Positions 38,988 to 52,268 of a stretch of DNA of 64,000 nt are shown here, in pieces. The stretch comes from Carallia brachiata. Taxonomy: Eukaryota > Streptophyta > Magnoliopsida > Malpighiales > Rhizophoraceae. Position 1 is the first letter of the stretch. Every line of letters starts with the position of its first letter. The translations under genes and the position numbers were made by a program. The stretch spans positions 3,641,914-3,705,913 of the forward strand of contig JADCRB010000042.1 of assembly GCA_021464245.1 (NCBI GenBank), written 5' to 3'. The notes below the pieces were generated by a model. It worked only from the letters and a program-made list of their open reading frames with translations. It was not told the DNA's origin and did not search any database.

Positions 38988-39024
<37 letters not shown>
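38988..39024. repeat. (AT)n microsatellite
   Basis: About 18 uninterrupted TA units. A likely length-polymorphic marker. Confidence 0.9.
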
Positions 39025-39028
<4 letters not shown>

Positions 39029-39069
39029 TTTTTTGGTAACAAGTTATTTTTGATAGAAATAGAAGTAGT

Positions 39070-39116
39070 ATCTCATATGTAATATTGCACCAAAAAAAAA
39101 ATCTCATATGTAATAT
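39070..39116 (+). repeat. Poly(A) micro-insertion with perfect 16-bp direct repeats
   Basis: The sequence atctcatatgtaatat is identical at 39070-39085 and 39101-39116. Only 15 bases lie between: tgcacc followed by nine A. It is the shortest insert of the set and the clearest case, since both repeats are perfect. Confidence 0.7.
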
Positions 39117-42100
39117 ATGTTTTTGTGAGTGAGAGTCAAAAATTGAGGATTAAATCACAAAATTTCTTTCTCGGACGTTGAGGTTCTTAACTTCCGTAAG
39201 GTTTGAATTTGTGTACGGAAAAATTTAGATTGACATATAAAAATTAGGTATGAACCAAATTCATAATAATTAAATGATTGTTTTGTGTAATTAATAAATT
39301 AATATTTATAACAAATGAGTGTAGTTTTTGCTGATTATTTGTTACAAATTAATTGTATAAATTAATTAATTAATTACTACTCATTTATTTTATATTTGAT
39401 TTTTTTTTATATTTACGCATCGAGACTATTTCAATATTTTTCTAAAAGCCGTTTGTTCACCCGGCATCAGCTACCATCTTCAGAGCCTTGTAGAACCGTA
39501 AGATGCATGATTAAAGTTATCCACTTTCAAATTCCATCTACAACCGAATGGACGTGCCAGCTATTACGGGTGATAAATTAGTAGTGCTCTAACGTGTATT
39601 TTTTAGTATTAATTTAAATTTGAATTTTTTATTAGTATTTCTCTTAAATTAAAAAAAAAAATTATAAATATAGTAATAAATTTCATACTCATTAATATAG
39701 TAGTTGAATTTGAAGGAGTCGTATTTCAGATTTAACAATATTCAAGTAAAAGATCGTCTTTATAAAAAGAAGTTAGTGAATATTTTTTTATTGTTAAAAA
39801 AAAATCACTGTGCTAACAGTCCTTATTCCACATACACAGTCCTAAAAAAGTTATTTTTGCAACCTTTACCCGTAATCTATAAAGTCAGAAGTCTGATAAT
39901 TGTTACTACTTTTCAACCGCAAAATGGTTAGTAGTAATTACTTGCGTGGATTTAAAAAGTGCTTTACACTCCAATTAAAACTTATATTTAGTTAATGGGA
40001 AGGTTCTGAGAAACGAGGGAATTCGATTTCATGATATAGTCTAAAAATAAGTTATCAAGTAGGGACTATATTTTTGTCTTTTTCTTTTTGGTCGTTCAAA
40101 TTAAACTCTATCACCAAACGTAGTTATTTGAGGGCAAGTTGGTGTGTCTTTCTTAGTATTGATTTAAGTTTGAATTTTAACGAGATTATTATGACGCTGT
40201 ATTTAATTTAAAATTTATTAATATTAAGGTTAAGTATAGAAAAAGTCTATTTAACCCATTAATATTTTGGTAGGAGATTTTTTTTTAAAAAAATTAAATA
40301 ATAACATAACAAATAACTTTTAATTTCAGTATATACATTCAATAATTCATATACTTATAATAAATTAAAAGAATGAGCTCTAATTTCTTTGGTTTCGGTG
40401 GATCATATCATCGTCATTTATTTCAAGTGCTCAATTACGGAATTACAGTATTTCCGTCACAGAGACGTTACAGGATCTTATTTTTAAGCAGACGAGACCC
40501 TTCTTTTGAAGAAATATCCCAACATAAAAAGGCCGTAGCATCTTTACGACGGGAACAGTAAGCACCTGTGCGTTGTGTGTTATATATTCGTTAACATTAA
40601 AGTTAGATATAATACAGATTTATTTGAACTTAATTTATTTGAGTGTTGAATATTATTATAAAAAAGTTAAATGGAGATAATAACGAAATAAAATTTAATT
40701 GTAATTTAAAAATATAATAATTGGTAAATTTATTTATTTATTTTTTTTTTCAAGAAACTTGAATAGTGGGCCTCTTATCATTTCGCTTATCACACAACCT
40801 CGAGTTTTATACTTCACGCGTCTCATGACGTGCACGAGCACAGAACCGGCAGAACGGCAGAAGCACTTGGGGAATAATAATAATATATATTAGCAAACGA
40901 AAGTCAATGGAGGGATGACAGCTAGCAGCTGGCCCTGCCCTGCAGCTCAGTAGACCTTCTTTTTTAATCATTTTCCCTTTCGCGCGTGGCATCAATATCT
41001 GCCCATTTTTTAAATATAACCCACATTCCTCGAAGTTTCCTCGACGCAAAATCGATACTGACAACATGTCGTCATCCAGAATCCCCGCTCTTCCACTCCA
41101 AAACTAAATTATGTGTCAGTTAACTTTTGTCACTTGCTTTTTTTTTTTTTTTTAAATTAGTCAGATTTAATTTTAATTCAATGGCAAAGTTAAGCACGCG
41201 GATTTAATTGAGTGTGGATTGGAGCGAAAAAGTTTCGTTTGGATTTATTAGTATTTCAACACTAAGTTATTTTTATGAAAAAAATTAACAAAAGTTTAAC
41301 TTAAATTTTGGTGTGCATTCATGATAACTAATTCTCTATGACACTCATGTGTTTGAATTGTGAAAAATTAATAAATTTTTTTAAAAAAATAAAAATAATT
41401 TAAATAAATGAGAAATAAGTGAAAAAATTAATTAAAAAAAGTGACGTGATTTTAAATAATTATTATTTTTGAAAATTTTTCGATGGTTTTCTTATAAACC
41501 AACAGAGCATACATCATCTTTTTAAGTTCCAAAAAAAAATTCTATAAATCAATAAAATAAGCATGTAAAATTAGTCAAGTCATATTACTCTACTAACAAT
41601 GTATCTAAAGAAGCAAAACATGTCTTAATGATAATACTTCACACGCTTCATACGTTGTATCTTTTTTTTTTAAAGATTTTTGTCATGTCTACATATTATT
41701 CTTACTCTTATTATTATTATTTTATATAAATGTTGGTATGTATAATTTAATGTGTCAATGATTAAATTGATTAAATTATGTGGAAATTGAGTAGGCAAAA
41801 AGTATAGCTATTTGATTGGAAAATGTAGCGATAAGTCCTTTTCGATACTAAAGCAAAGTTTCCACCTTCCCCTCTTTAACGGTATGGACAAACCATTAAA
41901 GGTTCTTTATTAATTAAATTCCTCAATGATTAAAATTACATTTTCTTTTTTTTTTCCAAAAAAGTTCAATTTTTTTAAAAATAAATTAGCACAAACTAGT
42001 TTAATTGGTAAAATCATAATAACGATAAATAATGGCTCAAAATTCTTAGGTCAGGTCGAGACTCTTAGCTTATAAAACATTTCGAGTGATACTAGGTCTC

Positions 42101-42549
42101 TTCAAGGAAACCACAAACTCTCATCGGACCTCACCTTATTGCCACCTTAGATGAAACCCATCTCCTCCATTAGTACGTTTTTCCAACCCCAAAAAAATTT
42201 ACTCAATCTCCTATAAATACTTAAAAAGCATGATTTCTGAAATAATAACTTCATTCTTACCATATTATATGTTCTTTACTTCTTTTACATAAAGTTAACT
42301 TAAGTATTAAAGTGTTAATATCAAATATTATATTGAAATTCCATAACTCTTCTTTGTCTTGCATATCACGAGTCAGGTTCTGGCACTAGTGCGCTTTGGT
42401 CTGTCCGCAACCCCTTATTTCGGAACCAGGTTCGACCAAGCCATTTGTTCTATTTTTAGAAATTTGAGATCGAATCATGATTATCTCTAAATTGAGAACA
42501 TTTTGTTGTTCTTGTTAATTGATAACATCCGATGATATGAGAAATTAAG

Positions 42550-43646
42550 GTTGTGTTTGGATTGAGATTAAAAAAAAAGTTATTCCATTAATTATTAATT
42601 GAATTTGTTTTGGAATTACATGTTACTGTTACATCCATAATGTCAGCTTTATTTACTTTGATTGTAATTATTTTAATTTCATAGTCTCTTAACATTTAAT
42701 TTGTTTGATTCATAGGTTAAAGATTAGTACTGTATTTGGATAAAATTTTAATGGAAGAGACAAGTGGAAATGATAGAAGTGAGGGAGAGGATTATTGGAA
42801 GAGAAGAATTTTTTCTACTCCCTCTTGCATTTGAGGGGAGATGATAAGAAAGAAGAAAACTAAAAATTTTTTATTTGAAAAATAGTGAAAAGTGAGGAAA
42901 AGGAAAATAATACGTACAATAATTTCAATTTTACCCTCTAATAAATAAATAATTATATATAATATAAAAAATATTTGATTTGTAAATTATATATGAAATA
43001 CTTGTATAAAATTAGTTTAATAAGTTTATAATATATGTAAACTTTTTATTAAAAATTTTAATAAAATTTTAAAGAATTTAGAGATTTGTTTTTTGTTTTA
43101 AGTAAATTTGTAGTTATTGATATATAATGAGAGTAATATAGTTTTATGATAAAAATATAGGAAAATTAATAACTTTTCTTTCAAATTCTCTTAATTTTGG
43201 GAGGAATGGTTTTAGTGAGTTAGAGAGAATTGAGAGAATTAAAATTTTTCCTATTTTCTACTTTTTAAATATTTCTCAAATACAACAATTTACCATAATC
43301 TTCTCATTTTTCTCTCCTTCTTCCGAAACATAGTGTAAAGGATTAAAGGAATTGTTAAATGAGTAAAAGAAAAACTAAAATAGCATAAAGAAAGAGTTAA
43401 AGTATTTTAATCTAGGTCAAAGTAATGCAATAGCAAGCAAAAAAGGTTGTATCATGTTAATTTTCTATTTCTAAACAAATTATTGAACATCCACTTTTAT
43501 AATTTTTGTTTACTCCTGGAGACTTAGCCCTTAACTCTCTTAATATTTACCTCCTTTTCATTTCACCCGTTATTATTCCATTATTTACCTATGTATTATC
43601 TTTTAAACATTTAATCGTTTACCAATAATCTCAAAACAAACACAAC
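42550..43646. mobile_element. hAT-like element with 21-bp terminal inverted repeats, interrupted
   Basis: The left end 42550-42570 (gttgtgtttggattgagatt...) and the reverse complement of 43626-43646 agree at 19 of 21 positions. The 1.1-kb interior is A/T-rich and has no transposase frame, so it is non-autonomous. A second unit appears nested inside at about 42732-43334. No target duplication was visible at the outer ends. Confidence 0.6.
42732..43334. mobile_element. Nested inverted-repeat element
   Basis: The unit begins gtactgtatttgg and ends near ccgaaacatagtg; these ends are imperfect inverted repeats. It is flanked by taaagatta on the left and taaaggatta on the right, a plausible target duplication with one base of difference. 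The interior is purine-rich at the left (ggaagagac, gagggagagg) and pyrimidine-rich at the right, as in the unit near 51318-51830. It would be an insertion into the element at 42550-43646. Confidence 0.45.
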
Positions 43647-44511
43647 TGTTTATATACTTTTAATATAACTGGTTAAAATATTCTGTTGATACCTATTAAT
43701 TTTACGTTCACATGACTCGATTTTTTTATAGTTTTTCAGTCTCTATTGAAAGTTGTAACTAAAAAAGCCGCATACTAAGTATCAACATCCCTTTTTTTAC
43801 ACTGTAAAACGTTTAATTGCCAAGAACTTACCTCTACTCTATTTATTCTATAAATCCAAATGAAATAATCAAATCCAATTTCCCATAGGATGTATTTAAA
43901 CCCCATTTATCAATCATAAACACAGCAGTGCCATAGGACCCAATCGCATGTTTTGTCTCTTTTTTTAGATCAGTCCCCTGAACAAGGGCACTTCGGTCAA
44001 CCCAAGTGTTTGAGCCCATAAAAGGCCCAATGATTCCTTTTGGGCCAGCCCTTTTTTCTGTACAGCCAGCCTGTTTTTAATCACTTGCACTAATTTATTT
44101 AATTAAGACAAAAAAATAATTTATTTAATTAACACAACATATTCCCCAAAATACCCTTCACTTTAGTTCAACGGACGAGATCGCCCCACGCAGGAGTGAA
44201 AGGCACCGACATCGAAGATCGGACGGTTAATTGAACGCCATGGCGTCAAATACAGGGCTTTTTTACATCGACAATCGGCTCGGTAACTCTCTCTCTCTCT
44301 CTCTCTCTAGGGTTTATCATATTTTCTAGCTTTTCAGGTAAAGCGTCTGGGCTTTAGCATCTACGTTCGGTTGCCGTAGAAAAACCAAAAAGACTGGATA
44401 ATCGTTAGTTTTGTTTGTTTTTTTTGAATTTCCGATGTGGATTATGATTTTGATTTGGTAATAGGTTTTTAGTTTGTAGCGGAGGCAGCGCAATCGGCTT
44501 TTGTCGGAGAG
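43647..44511. other. RS31 promoter and leader region
   Basis: No separate gene. A (CT)n tract at about 44287-44310 lies in the leader. A short upstream open frame starts with an ATG at about 44239. A possible leader intron runs from a GT at 44283 to an AG at 44478-44479; leader introns are common in plant SR-protein genes, but this one is only inferred. Confidence 0.4.
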
Positions 44512-47489
44512 ATGTCTCGGCCGGTTTTCGTGGGAAACTTTGAGTACGAGACTCGCCAATCTGATTTGGAACGCTTGTTCGGGAAGTATGGAAGGGTGGA
44601 GCGGGTCGACATGAAGTCAGGTGATTTCTTTGTCTTCGTTTTTTGTTTTTGTCTTGTTTCGACTATTCGAATGTTGTTTACTGTTTTTTTTTTTTTTGTT
44701 CCTCTTCCCGTCTTATAATGTTGTTTATTGTGGCGCATATGGTGTCTATTTTGCGGTATAAGAATCGGTTATGCTGTTTTGACTAAGAATTATAATCAAT
44801 CAGATAGCTGTATTTGTTTTTAGTTTCTCTGTTTTCCGCTCCTTCCTGTTTGGAAGGGGGAAGGAATGCATATATGGCTGAAATGGGTTTGATCACGGAC
44901 GATTTTTGAAGCCGTAATATGAGTACAAATGAGCTGTGGCAGAGTATATGAATAAAACACCACTGTCTTTATGTGACTGAAAACGGAAGAAAATGGTGGG
45001 AACATGAATTTGTGATTTTCCGAAGACTTTGTTTGAGTTTTGCTTCCCGTGTAGACAGTTATAGCTGTTGCATGCGGTTGATGGCTACGTGGTTATTGGC
45101 TTTTTTTTAAAAAAAAAAATAATGTGGTTCTATTTGGAAGGAGCTATTTAGACAGTGTTTCAATTCTTTAGTTGCTTACTGTTAATGGAGATGAGTAGTT
45201 GTGCTTTTACTTGATGTTGTATTGCGGCATTAATGTGCTTTAGTTTGATTTCATCTGAGCCACATGGTCCTGGATTGATACCGTTTGGGTCTTTCCTCCA
45301 CAGTTTACTGGTTCTGGTCTATTGCATTGTAATGATAAGACGGATATGATTCATGATGGATATAATTCATGAATGGTCTCATGTGGTATTTTGTTTGCAA
45401 AAAGTAGCCGAAGGCATTGCTCAGGGTTTTATCTCTTGTGAATGTCCCTTAGATGTCCCCAAGATCTTGTTAAAAAACTGGCAAAATGAGATTTAATCCT
45501 GTATTCACCTTGTTATTATTATTGTTTATCATAAATTCATTACTCACTTGAAATCCCTTGTAATGTTTCCCTGTGGAAATTAAATCATTGTTTGCTTTGT
45601 GATGTGTAACTCTTTTTTTCCCCCACTTTTAGCAGCATTGGTTTTTATAATTTTAGGCTAAGAGTAATGATTTATTTATTAGAAATGTCAATTTCATTTT
45701 GAGTGTCACTTGGCTGCTTTGAGGCATACAACTGTTAGACTCTAGAGTAAGTGACACCTTTATGCTTAAGTCAGTTTGTTTTTTTATGGATATTGCTACG
45801 TAAGTGGCAATCACATTGGATTGTAATATCCAGGCGGAAGTTAAATGGGAAACACAGATTTGCGGTTTCTCCCAAGAACTTGTCCATTTTAAGTGTTTGT
45901 TTTGACGCAGGAACTTCTAAGGAAAATTGAGCTTCTATCTTGGCTTGCCAACTTCTCTGGAAAAATTTTGAATTGGCTTGGAAACTTACTTGCCAGCTTG
46001 CTCTCCTTGCACTTAGAGATGGAATTTTCCTGCATTTTCTTCACTCGATCATCCGTCACTCACCCACCTTACCGCTTCAAAGTTTCCATTTCACAATAAT
46101 GATCATGGCAGGATCAATCAATTTATTGTGCCATGCCTACCACTTCTGAATATAGGAGATCAATGAAATCTGTCTTGCCTTGCCATCTATATCTGAACTT
46201 GTGCTGTCTGAATGGTGAAGCATGCTTAGCAATGACATCTCAGACCTGAATTTTTGGATTTAAAACTCTTAAATGCGAACATCTTGATTTAGTTCATCAT
46301 GCAAAGCTTCTTCATCCTTTTGTTCATCAGCCCAACACATATGTGCAGGTGCTGTATAATTTTAAGTTCCTGTGTGTATTAGAAATCCTGATTTGGCTGA
46401 TATACTCTCTTGAGTGGATATGACATCCAGGTCATGAATTATGGGCTGCCTTTAACGTGGTTGTATGGGGCAGGGTTTGCTTTTGTTTATTTTGAGGATG
46501 ACCGTGATGCTGCAGACGCCATACGGGGACTTGACAATACACCATTTGGTTATGACAGGCGTAGGTTGTCAGTAGAGTGGGCCAGGGTATGTTATTCTTT
46601 GACGTGTTTCTGACTCAATTTTAATACTAATGTTCTTGGTTTTTATGTTTCTTTAGTTTATTGTGTTGTAATTTGTGTTGGGTTTTGATTTAGGTAAGAA
46701 AAAACTAATTTCAATTTGTTGTGTGAAACTTGCTATTGCTCTAGGGTGAACGTGGTAGACACCGTGATGGCTCTAGGTCAGTGTCGAACCAGAGACCCAC
46801 TAAGACCCTGTTTGTGATCAATTTTGATCCAATTCGTACAAGGGTTGAAGACATAAGTAGGCACTTTGAACGTTATGGGGACGTCCTTCATGTAAGAATT
46901 CGCCGGAATTTTGCATTTGTGCAGTTTAAGACGCAGGAGGATGCGACTAAAGCCCTTGAGTGTACACATATGAGGTTGGTAGATATGTTTATTTGCCGAT
47001 AAACTGCAAGTTGTGGCAAATGTAACAACAATTTAACTTTGTATTACGTGTCTGCAGCAAGTTATTGGATAGGGTGGTGTCTGTTGAGTATGCTTTAAGG
47101 GACGATGATGAGAGGGGGGACAGATATGATAGCCCCAAAAGAGGAAGCTATTATGGGAGGTCACCAAGTCCTGTTTATCACAGGCGAACAAGTCCTGATT
47201 ACGGTCGAGCTCGTAGCCCTATGTATGATAGGTACAATGGTCCGGCATATGACAAGCGCAGAAGTCCTGATTATGGTAGGAAGAGAAGTCCTGAGTTTGG
47301 CAGATATCGCAGGTAGTATCAACTTAATCAGAAAAATATTTTAATTCCTTTTTAATTTCTTGCTGAAGACCATCTGTGTTTTTTTCTGAATATTCTTTAT
47401 GACGATTGGTTTTTGAGCATCTTTTTAATGACTTTCTCACGCATTGTGTTGCCAACAGTCGATCACCCCTTCAAAGATCAAGAACATGA
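44512..47489 (+). CDS. RS31: Serine/arginine-rich splicing factor RS31
   Basis: Five exons: 44512-44620, 46474-46586, 46745-46974, 47058-47312 and 47459-47489, giving 245 residues with no frame errors. RRM1 starts [23 protein letters not shown] and continues [20 protein letters not shown]2 has [14 protein letters not shown] and [19 protein letters not shown]. The linker [11 protein letters not shown] and the tail of repeated R.PSPDYGR-type units ([27 protein letters not shown]) ending [10 protein letters not shown] are those of the plant-specific RS31/RS40 subfamily. The protein acts in the nucleus in 5' splice-site choice and alternative splicing. The first coding intron is 1853 bases, far longer than the others. 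Its convergent neighbour is KIC, as in Arabidopsis chromosome 2. Confidence 0.97.
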
Positions 47490-48216
47490 GGAGTCAGAAA
47501 GGAGGAAATCTCTGAGGAGTCGGGGAGGGAAGAAATCTGCTTGGACTGGCATATTTGCACCAGCTTGCGATCTATGCATGTGAAAAAAACGTTTAGTCAT
47601 TTTTATGTAGTTTTGCTTTACAAGCATTAGTTGCCCATTTTATGATAATCACTAGTTTAAAAGATTTAATGGACCGAATGCAGTTACCTTGGCTTTGTGT
47701 AGATTTGCATTTCATCTCCTCAGAGTTTAAATGGTAGAAGGCATAGTTAGTTAACCTTTCTCAGGCAGCTGTGCTGGTAGGCCCAGTACTGCCGATGCCT
47801 ATCGCCCCTCTATTGTTGCGTGTGTTGTCAGTGTCTTCATGGTGCTCAATAATTTATGTGTGATTGAATCTCAACATACCAACATTTCACATTCGAAACG
47901 ACTCTAGATTTAGTCCGTTAAACTTCTATTTGGAAGTTTTAACAGATTTATTCAGATTTTGAGCGTGGATTCGCACCAACGGCTGCCCCTCGAACTATTT
48001 GTACCGATTTGCTCCATATGTGAAACGCCCTGGAGCCTGAAGCCTCCTAGCCAATTTGTTTTGACGAATGAATAAAACGTTTCAACTAAATTGGTTGGTT
48101 GTCTACGAGCACGTTGTAATATTGATGAATTCGTTAACCTTAATGCATGTGGATGATCATTTTGATTAGACACCACAAAAGAGACATGTTTCAGTGACTC
48201 ATAATGGACAAGAAAA
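47490..48216. other. Convergent intergenic region between RS31 and KIC
   Basis: Both flanking genes end here, so the segment should hold two 3' untranslated regions facing each other. No other gene is seen. Confidence 0.5.
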
Positions 48217-48594
48217 TTAGGGAGAGGATTTGCGTTGTTCTTGGTCAAGTGCCTTCTCGAGCCATGTCTCAGCATCCTGCATCATCTGGGGGCTAAGTCT
48301 GACCATCAGGATGCAAAATTCCGTTTCATTGAGTGCCCCATCTCTGTCAAGATCTCCTTCTAACACCATGGCTTCCGCCTCTTCTTTGCTCATCCCTTCC
48401 ATTCCCAAAAGTGCCGAGTTCCTCTTCAGACTCTCCGATGTGATCAACCCCTTTACAGGATCTGCCAGGAGCCGAAAGCCCCCGCACAATTCAGAGACAA
48501 AGGACTCTACATCAAGCTTCTCCGCCATAACTGGTAACAGATCTTCGTACTCGCTTTTGGTTGACACGTTTGTGCCAATCCGATCCTCTTCCAT
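48217..48594 (-). CDS. KIC: KIC/PBP1-type calcium-binding protein, single EF-hand
   Basis: Intronless gene of 125 residues starting MEEDRIGTNVS at 48594; an upstream in-frame TTG is not needed. The core reads DLLPVMAEKLDVESFVSELCGG, then SLKRNSALLGMEGMSKEEAEAM, then one EF-hand loop DLDRDGALNETE at residues 81-92 with all acidic ligand positions kept, and the conserved tail MVRLSPQMMQDAETWLEKAL. Arabidopsis KIC binds Ca2+ with its single EF-hand and then inhibits the kinesin-like calmodulin-binding protein in trichome branching; PBP1 relatives bind PINOID kinase. Only this EF-hand is present, as expected for the family. A TATA box lies about 85-92 bases upstream of the start. Confidence 0.93.
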   Translation of the reverse strand: MEEDRIGTNVSTKSEYEDLLPVMAEKLDVESFVSELCGGFRLLADPVKGLITSESLKRNSALLGMEGMSKEEAEAMVLEGDLDRDGALNETEFCILMVRLSPQMMQDAETWLEKALDQEQRKSSP

Positions 48595-48678
48595 TTCTCT
48601 CAACGCTGGAAGGAGCTCTCGAGTGGTATTGGATATAATCTGGTTCTGGTGTTGCCAAAATAGCGTTATGGTTGGGAA

Positions 48679-48686
48679 CTTTTATA
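48679..48686 (-). promoter_or_regulatory. TATA box of KIC
   Basis: On the minus strand the bases read tataaaag, about 85 bases before the KIC start codon, a normal distance for a short leader. Confidence 0.6.
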
Positions 48687-51600
48687 CAAGAGCTGGGATG
48701 ATTCTTAGAGAACAGAAAGCAACTCTGCTTCTCTTAAATACTGTATGGTCCCATGACATTTGGCAGTCCCGTTCGTAACTCAATTTTTAAAAAATAACAA
48801 AAAAACCTAAATTGGTTCTAGCGTCTACGCCACAACGTTTTTTTTTTTTTTTTTTGTCTTATCAGAATCGGTCTTCAAAATTTTCACGGCCAACTAATTT
48901 GGCCTTTTCTGTCAAATAGCCATTAATCTTACTAATGTGTGCATCACCAATTAATCATGACAGAAAATTATATCTTAGTTACATGTCATGTCATTAAAAA
49001 TATAATAACATGAGAATTCTAAGTTTCTTTTTGCTATTTCAAGAAATTAAGAATTGCCGCATCAAGAGGATTAATTTGCCGGAAAAAATAATAGGGGCCA
49101 ATTGTCTTTAAAAAAAATTGTTATATCTATAATTAATTAAATGGACGCCCACATATCGGGACAATTTAGTATTTTCGTTAAAAGAATATGCGTGCATGAG
49201 GTCCATCCCGTGACCTCCATAAATAAAATGGTCTGACGGACGCGTTTACCAAGTGCCTTATTCGGCCTTACTGGCGAAGTTTATGGTGATTCGGGAATTT
49301 CGAAACGAATAGATGTGGACAGGAGTGGTTCTTGGTTCTGTTTTATTGCACATTGGACGGTTTCTAGGAAGGTGCATTGGGACCTAATCTAATCTCTATA
49401 GTTTTGAAGAAGTAGATTAGATTGTCCGGTATGAGCTTCCTTGAAGGTTCCTATTGTCTCCCCCCAGACCCCCAACTCTCCAATTTTTTAATCAATGTTT
49501 AACCTGAAAAACAATAAGACCGGCTTCACCTAAATTGTGGCCATTGATTGCTGCCTTTCACATCCATACCTTACGAAAAATCATTAGTCTATGTGAGAGG
49601 AAAGAAGGAAGTCAATTGATCACTCTTTCCTCTATGTATTTTGTGAAAAGATTTTAAGCTTCGTACTTATGATTGCGAAGCAGTAACAAATTAAAAAAAT
49701 AAATAAATTGTCACGTATAGTTATATAAAATTATATTTTTATTTATTATTATTTAAATATAGTCTTATAGCTTTATTTGTGTATTTTTTTCATCAAAGCT
49801 AACATTGTCTATTGTTGTTTTGTTGGGTCTGTTAACCTATCGTAGAGATTTCTCTAACTTCCTAAATCAATCAAACAATGCAACAATTTTTAAGTAATTT
49901 GTCATTTGCGTCTTTTATTAGCTTAATATACCCAATCTTTTCATTTAAATAAGAATAATTCGTTTCTTATTTTTATACAATGTAATTGCTGAGGGGAAAA
50001 AAAAAAAACAGTGTAGCAAGTGCACATTGATAGCGTTTTTTTTATTAATAAAATAGGTAAATATGAGTGTTATCTTAAAAAAATCTTCAAAAATAATTAT
50101 ATTAAATTACTATACAGAATAAGTTGAGTTATCTACACTGAACTCTTAAAAAAGTAAACTCTACGAGTCCAATAAGTATTATTAAACTGTTCACAATTCA
50201 AAAAAATTAATGTCTATTTATATTTACCATAAAATTTTACAGAAACTCAAACTCATAATTTTTTGTACGAGAACGAGTCCTTTATGATCAACCATACAAT
50301 ACAAGCGGTGGTCGCCCATTAATAGCTTTAGGAGACCGCACAAATACAAGTATTTGTCTGAACGGAAATGTTGCTGTTCATAACTGTCGTAATTTCAAGT
50401 GTCTGTTGTGTGATTAACGAACTTTATATTAAAAATGAGAAGGAAAAGTAAGTAATATATAAATAAAAAAAATTTATAAATCTAATATTTTAAAATTTTA
50501 AATTAAAATATAGTATTAAACTTGTAAATATATTACTTATTTAGACTTTGTTTATATTTCCCCCCAATTTCAGCCCCTTACGTTTCCAATGGCAGCTTCT
50601 GCCATGAGTGGTAACATGATCATTTCTTTTTTTTTTTGTCCCTTATTCTTTGCCCTCTTTTTCTTTTTCTTTTATTCTGTGAAGTACAGTGAATTACCTC
50701 TTTTGGATTTTTGCAAATTTACTCAAATTTAATTTATTATTATTATTATTGTGGGTTTGGCTTTCTGCTTCTTGAATCAATGATTGGAATTTGATTGGTT
50801 AATTTGGGTCCTGTGTTATTATGACTGGTTTTCACAACGAACAATCGTGTAAAACAAACATACTTTGTTCCGTGGCACCGAGAGAAGAGTGGTAATACGA
50901 AAGAGTGAGTCAAATGCAGAAGAGATTCATATTTGAGAGAAATATTATTAGATTTTTAAGTGCGAGTTGTGTGATTAATAAATTATATATTAAAAATAAG
51001 AAGGAAACGGAAAAGTAAGAAATATATAAATGAAAAAAAACTCATAAATTTAATTTTTTAATATTTTAAATTAAAATGTGACATTAATCTTATAAGTGTG
51101 TTACTTACTTAGATCTTACTTAAATTTTTCTCTAATTTTATACTTTCGCGCTTTCTCTACAAGTATTTGTCTAGACGGGAACGTTGCTGTTCACGAGAAT
51201 TCAGCTGGTGAGACGTTCCGGGAGCTAAATCCTGACCCAGTTGATATCCCTTTCATCAATTATACCCATCAAATTATTTTCTCGACAGCGTCTATCTGTT
51301 GAGAGTTGGACCAGAGTTTATGATTAACACTAGATTTGGGGGAGGAGAGAGAGAGAGAGAGAGAGGGGGAGGAAAGAGAGAGAGAGAGAGAGAATTAAAA
51401 TAAATTATTATATTTAAAAAATATTTGAAAAGTGAGGGAGAGAAATATTTTTAATTCTCTTAATTCTTCGTACCTCATCAAAATTAATTATCTCAAAAAT
51501 AGGAGAAAAATTATTAATTCTTCTATTAAATTTATCAAATAACTCAATTACTCTTACATAATTTAAAAATTATAATTTTATCTAAACAAAATATGTTAAT

Positions 51601-52268
51601 ATAATTTATTATGAGGGATAAAATTATTATTTTAACATATTTTATATTTCTCTTTCTCACTTTCTACTATTTTTCAAACAAAATAATTTATAATTTTCCT
51701 TCCTCCTATCACATATTTCTAAATACAAGAAAGGATAAAAAATATTTTTTTTTTCTAACGATTCTCTCCTCCACTTTTCTCTCTCACACTTTTTTCTCTC
51801 TCAAGAATTTTATTTAAATATAATATAAGGAAACATATTCTCAGGGTAAATGCAACACAAAATAGTTAAAACCCACATTTTACTTGGTCACGAAAGTGAT
51901 AAGGCCATGACGTACTGCGGCAGCAGATTCTGTCGATAGAGACTTGTAGTTCGTAAAGACAACCAAACCGCCATATCAGGCTTATCAAAGTTCCCTTGAC
52001 AAGCAGCCTCTGGAGGCCAAAGGGAACAGGAAACTACCAGGAAACTTCCAATGTTTATTTCATCTTCCATTGACTTGAAGATATGATGAATCGATTGGTC
52101 AACTGTACTATGGCTTTCAATGCAAACGAACCAGTCACCAATTATGCATAAACTAATGCCTAATGTATATGAATGACTAAATAGACGACTTTAGCCAGGA
52201 ACCCATCAATTGAAATAAATTCATTGTACAAGATGAACAAATTTGAGCATGAATTTTAAGGTGACGAA
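48687..52268. other. Intergenic region between KIC and the yippee gene
   Basis: No gene is supported. A poly(T) run lies at about 48839-48855. Purine-rich (GA)n DNA lies at about 51341-51392 and a matching pyrimidine-rich stretch near 51700-51800; together they look like the ends of an inverted-repeat element similar to the nested unit at 42732-43334. Two diverged copies of a stretch containing gagttgtgtgattaacgaa-type sequence occur near 50405 and 50965. A minus-strand frame at 51888-52070 has no recognisable domain. Confidence 0.4.
51341..51392. repeat. (GA)n purine tract
   Basis: Interrupted GA repeats with GGGGGAGG in the middle. Confidence 0.8.

Larger units (their letters stand above)
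37166..42549. other. Intergenic region between ECA2 and RS31, left part
   Basis: No gene is supported over 5.4 kb. The first several hundred bases are the ECA2 promoter and leader. Visible items are an (AAAAG)n run at about 38002-38027, an (AT)n microsatellite at about 38988-39024, a poly(A) micro-insertion at 39070-39116 and a poly(T) run near 41137-41153. A tRNA-like stretch with a B-box-like ggtcgagactc lies near 42010-42066 but is weak. Confidence 0.45.
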
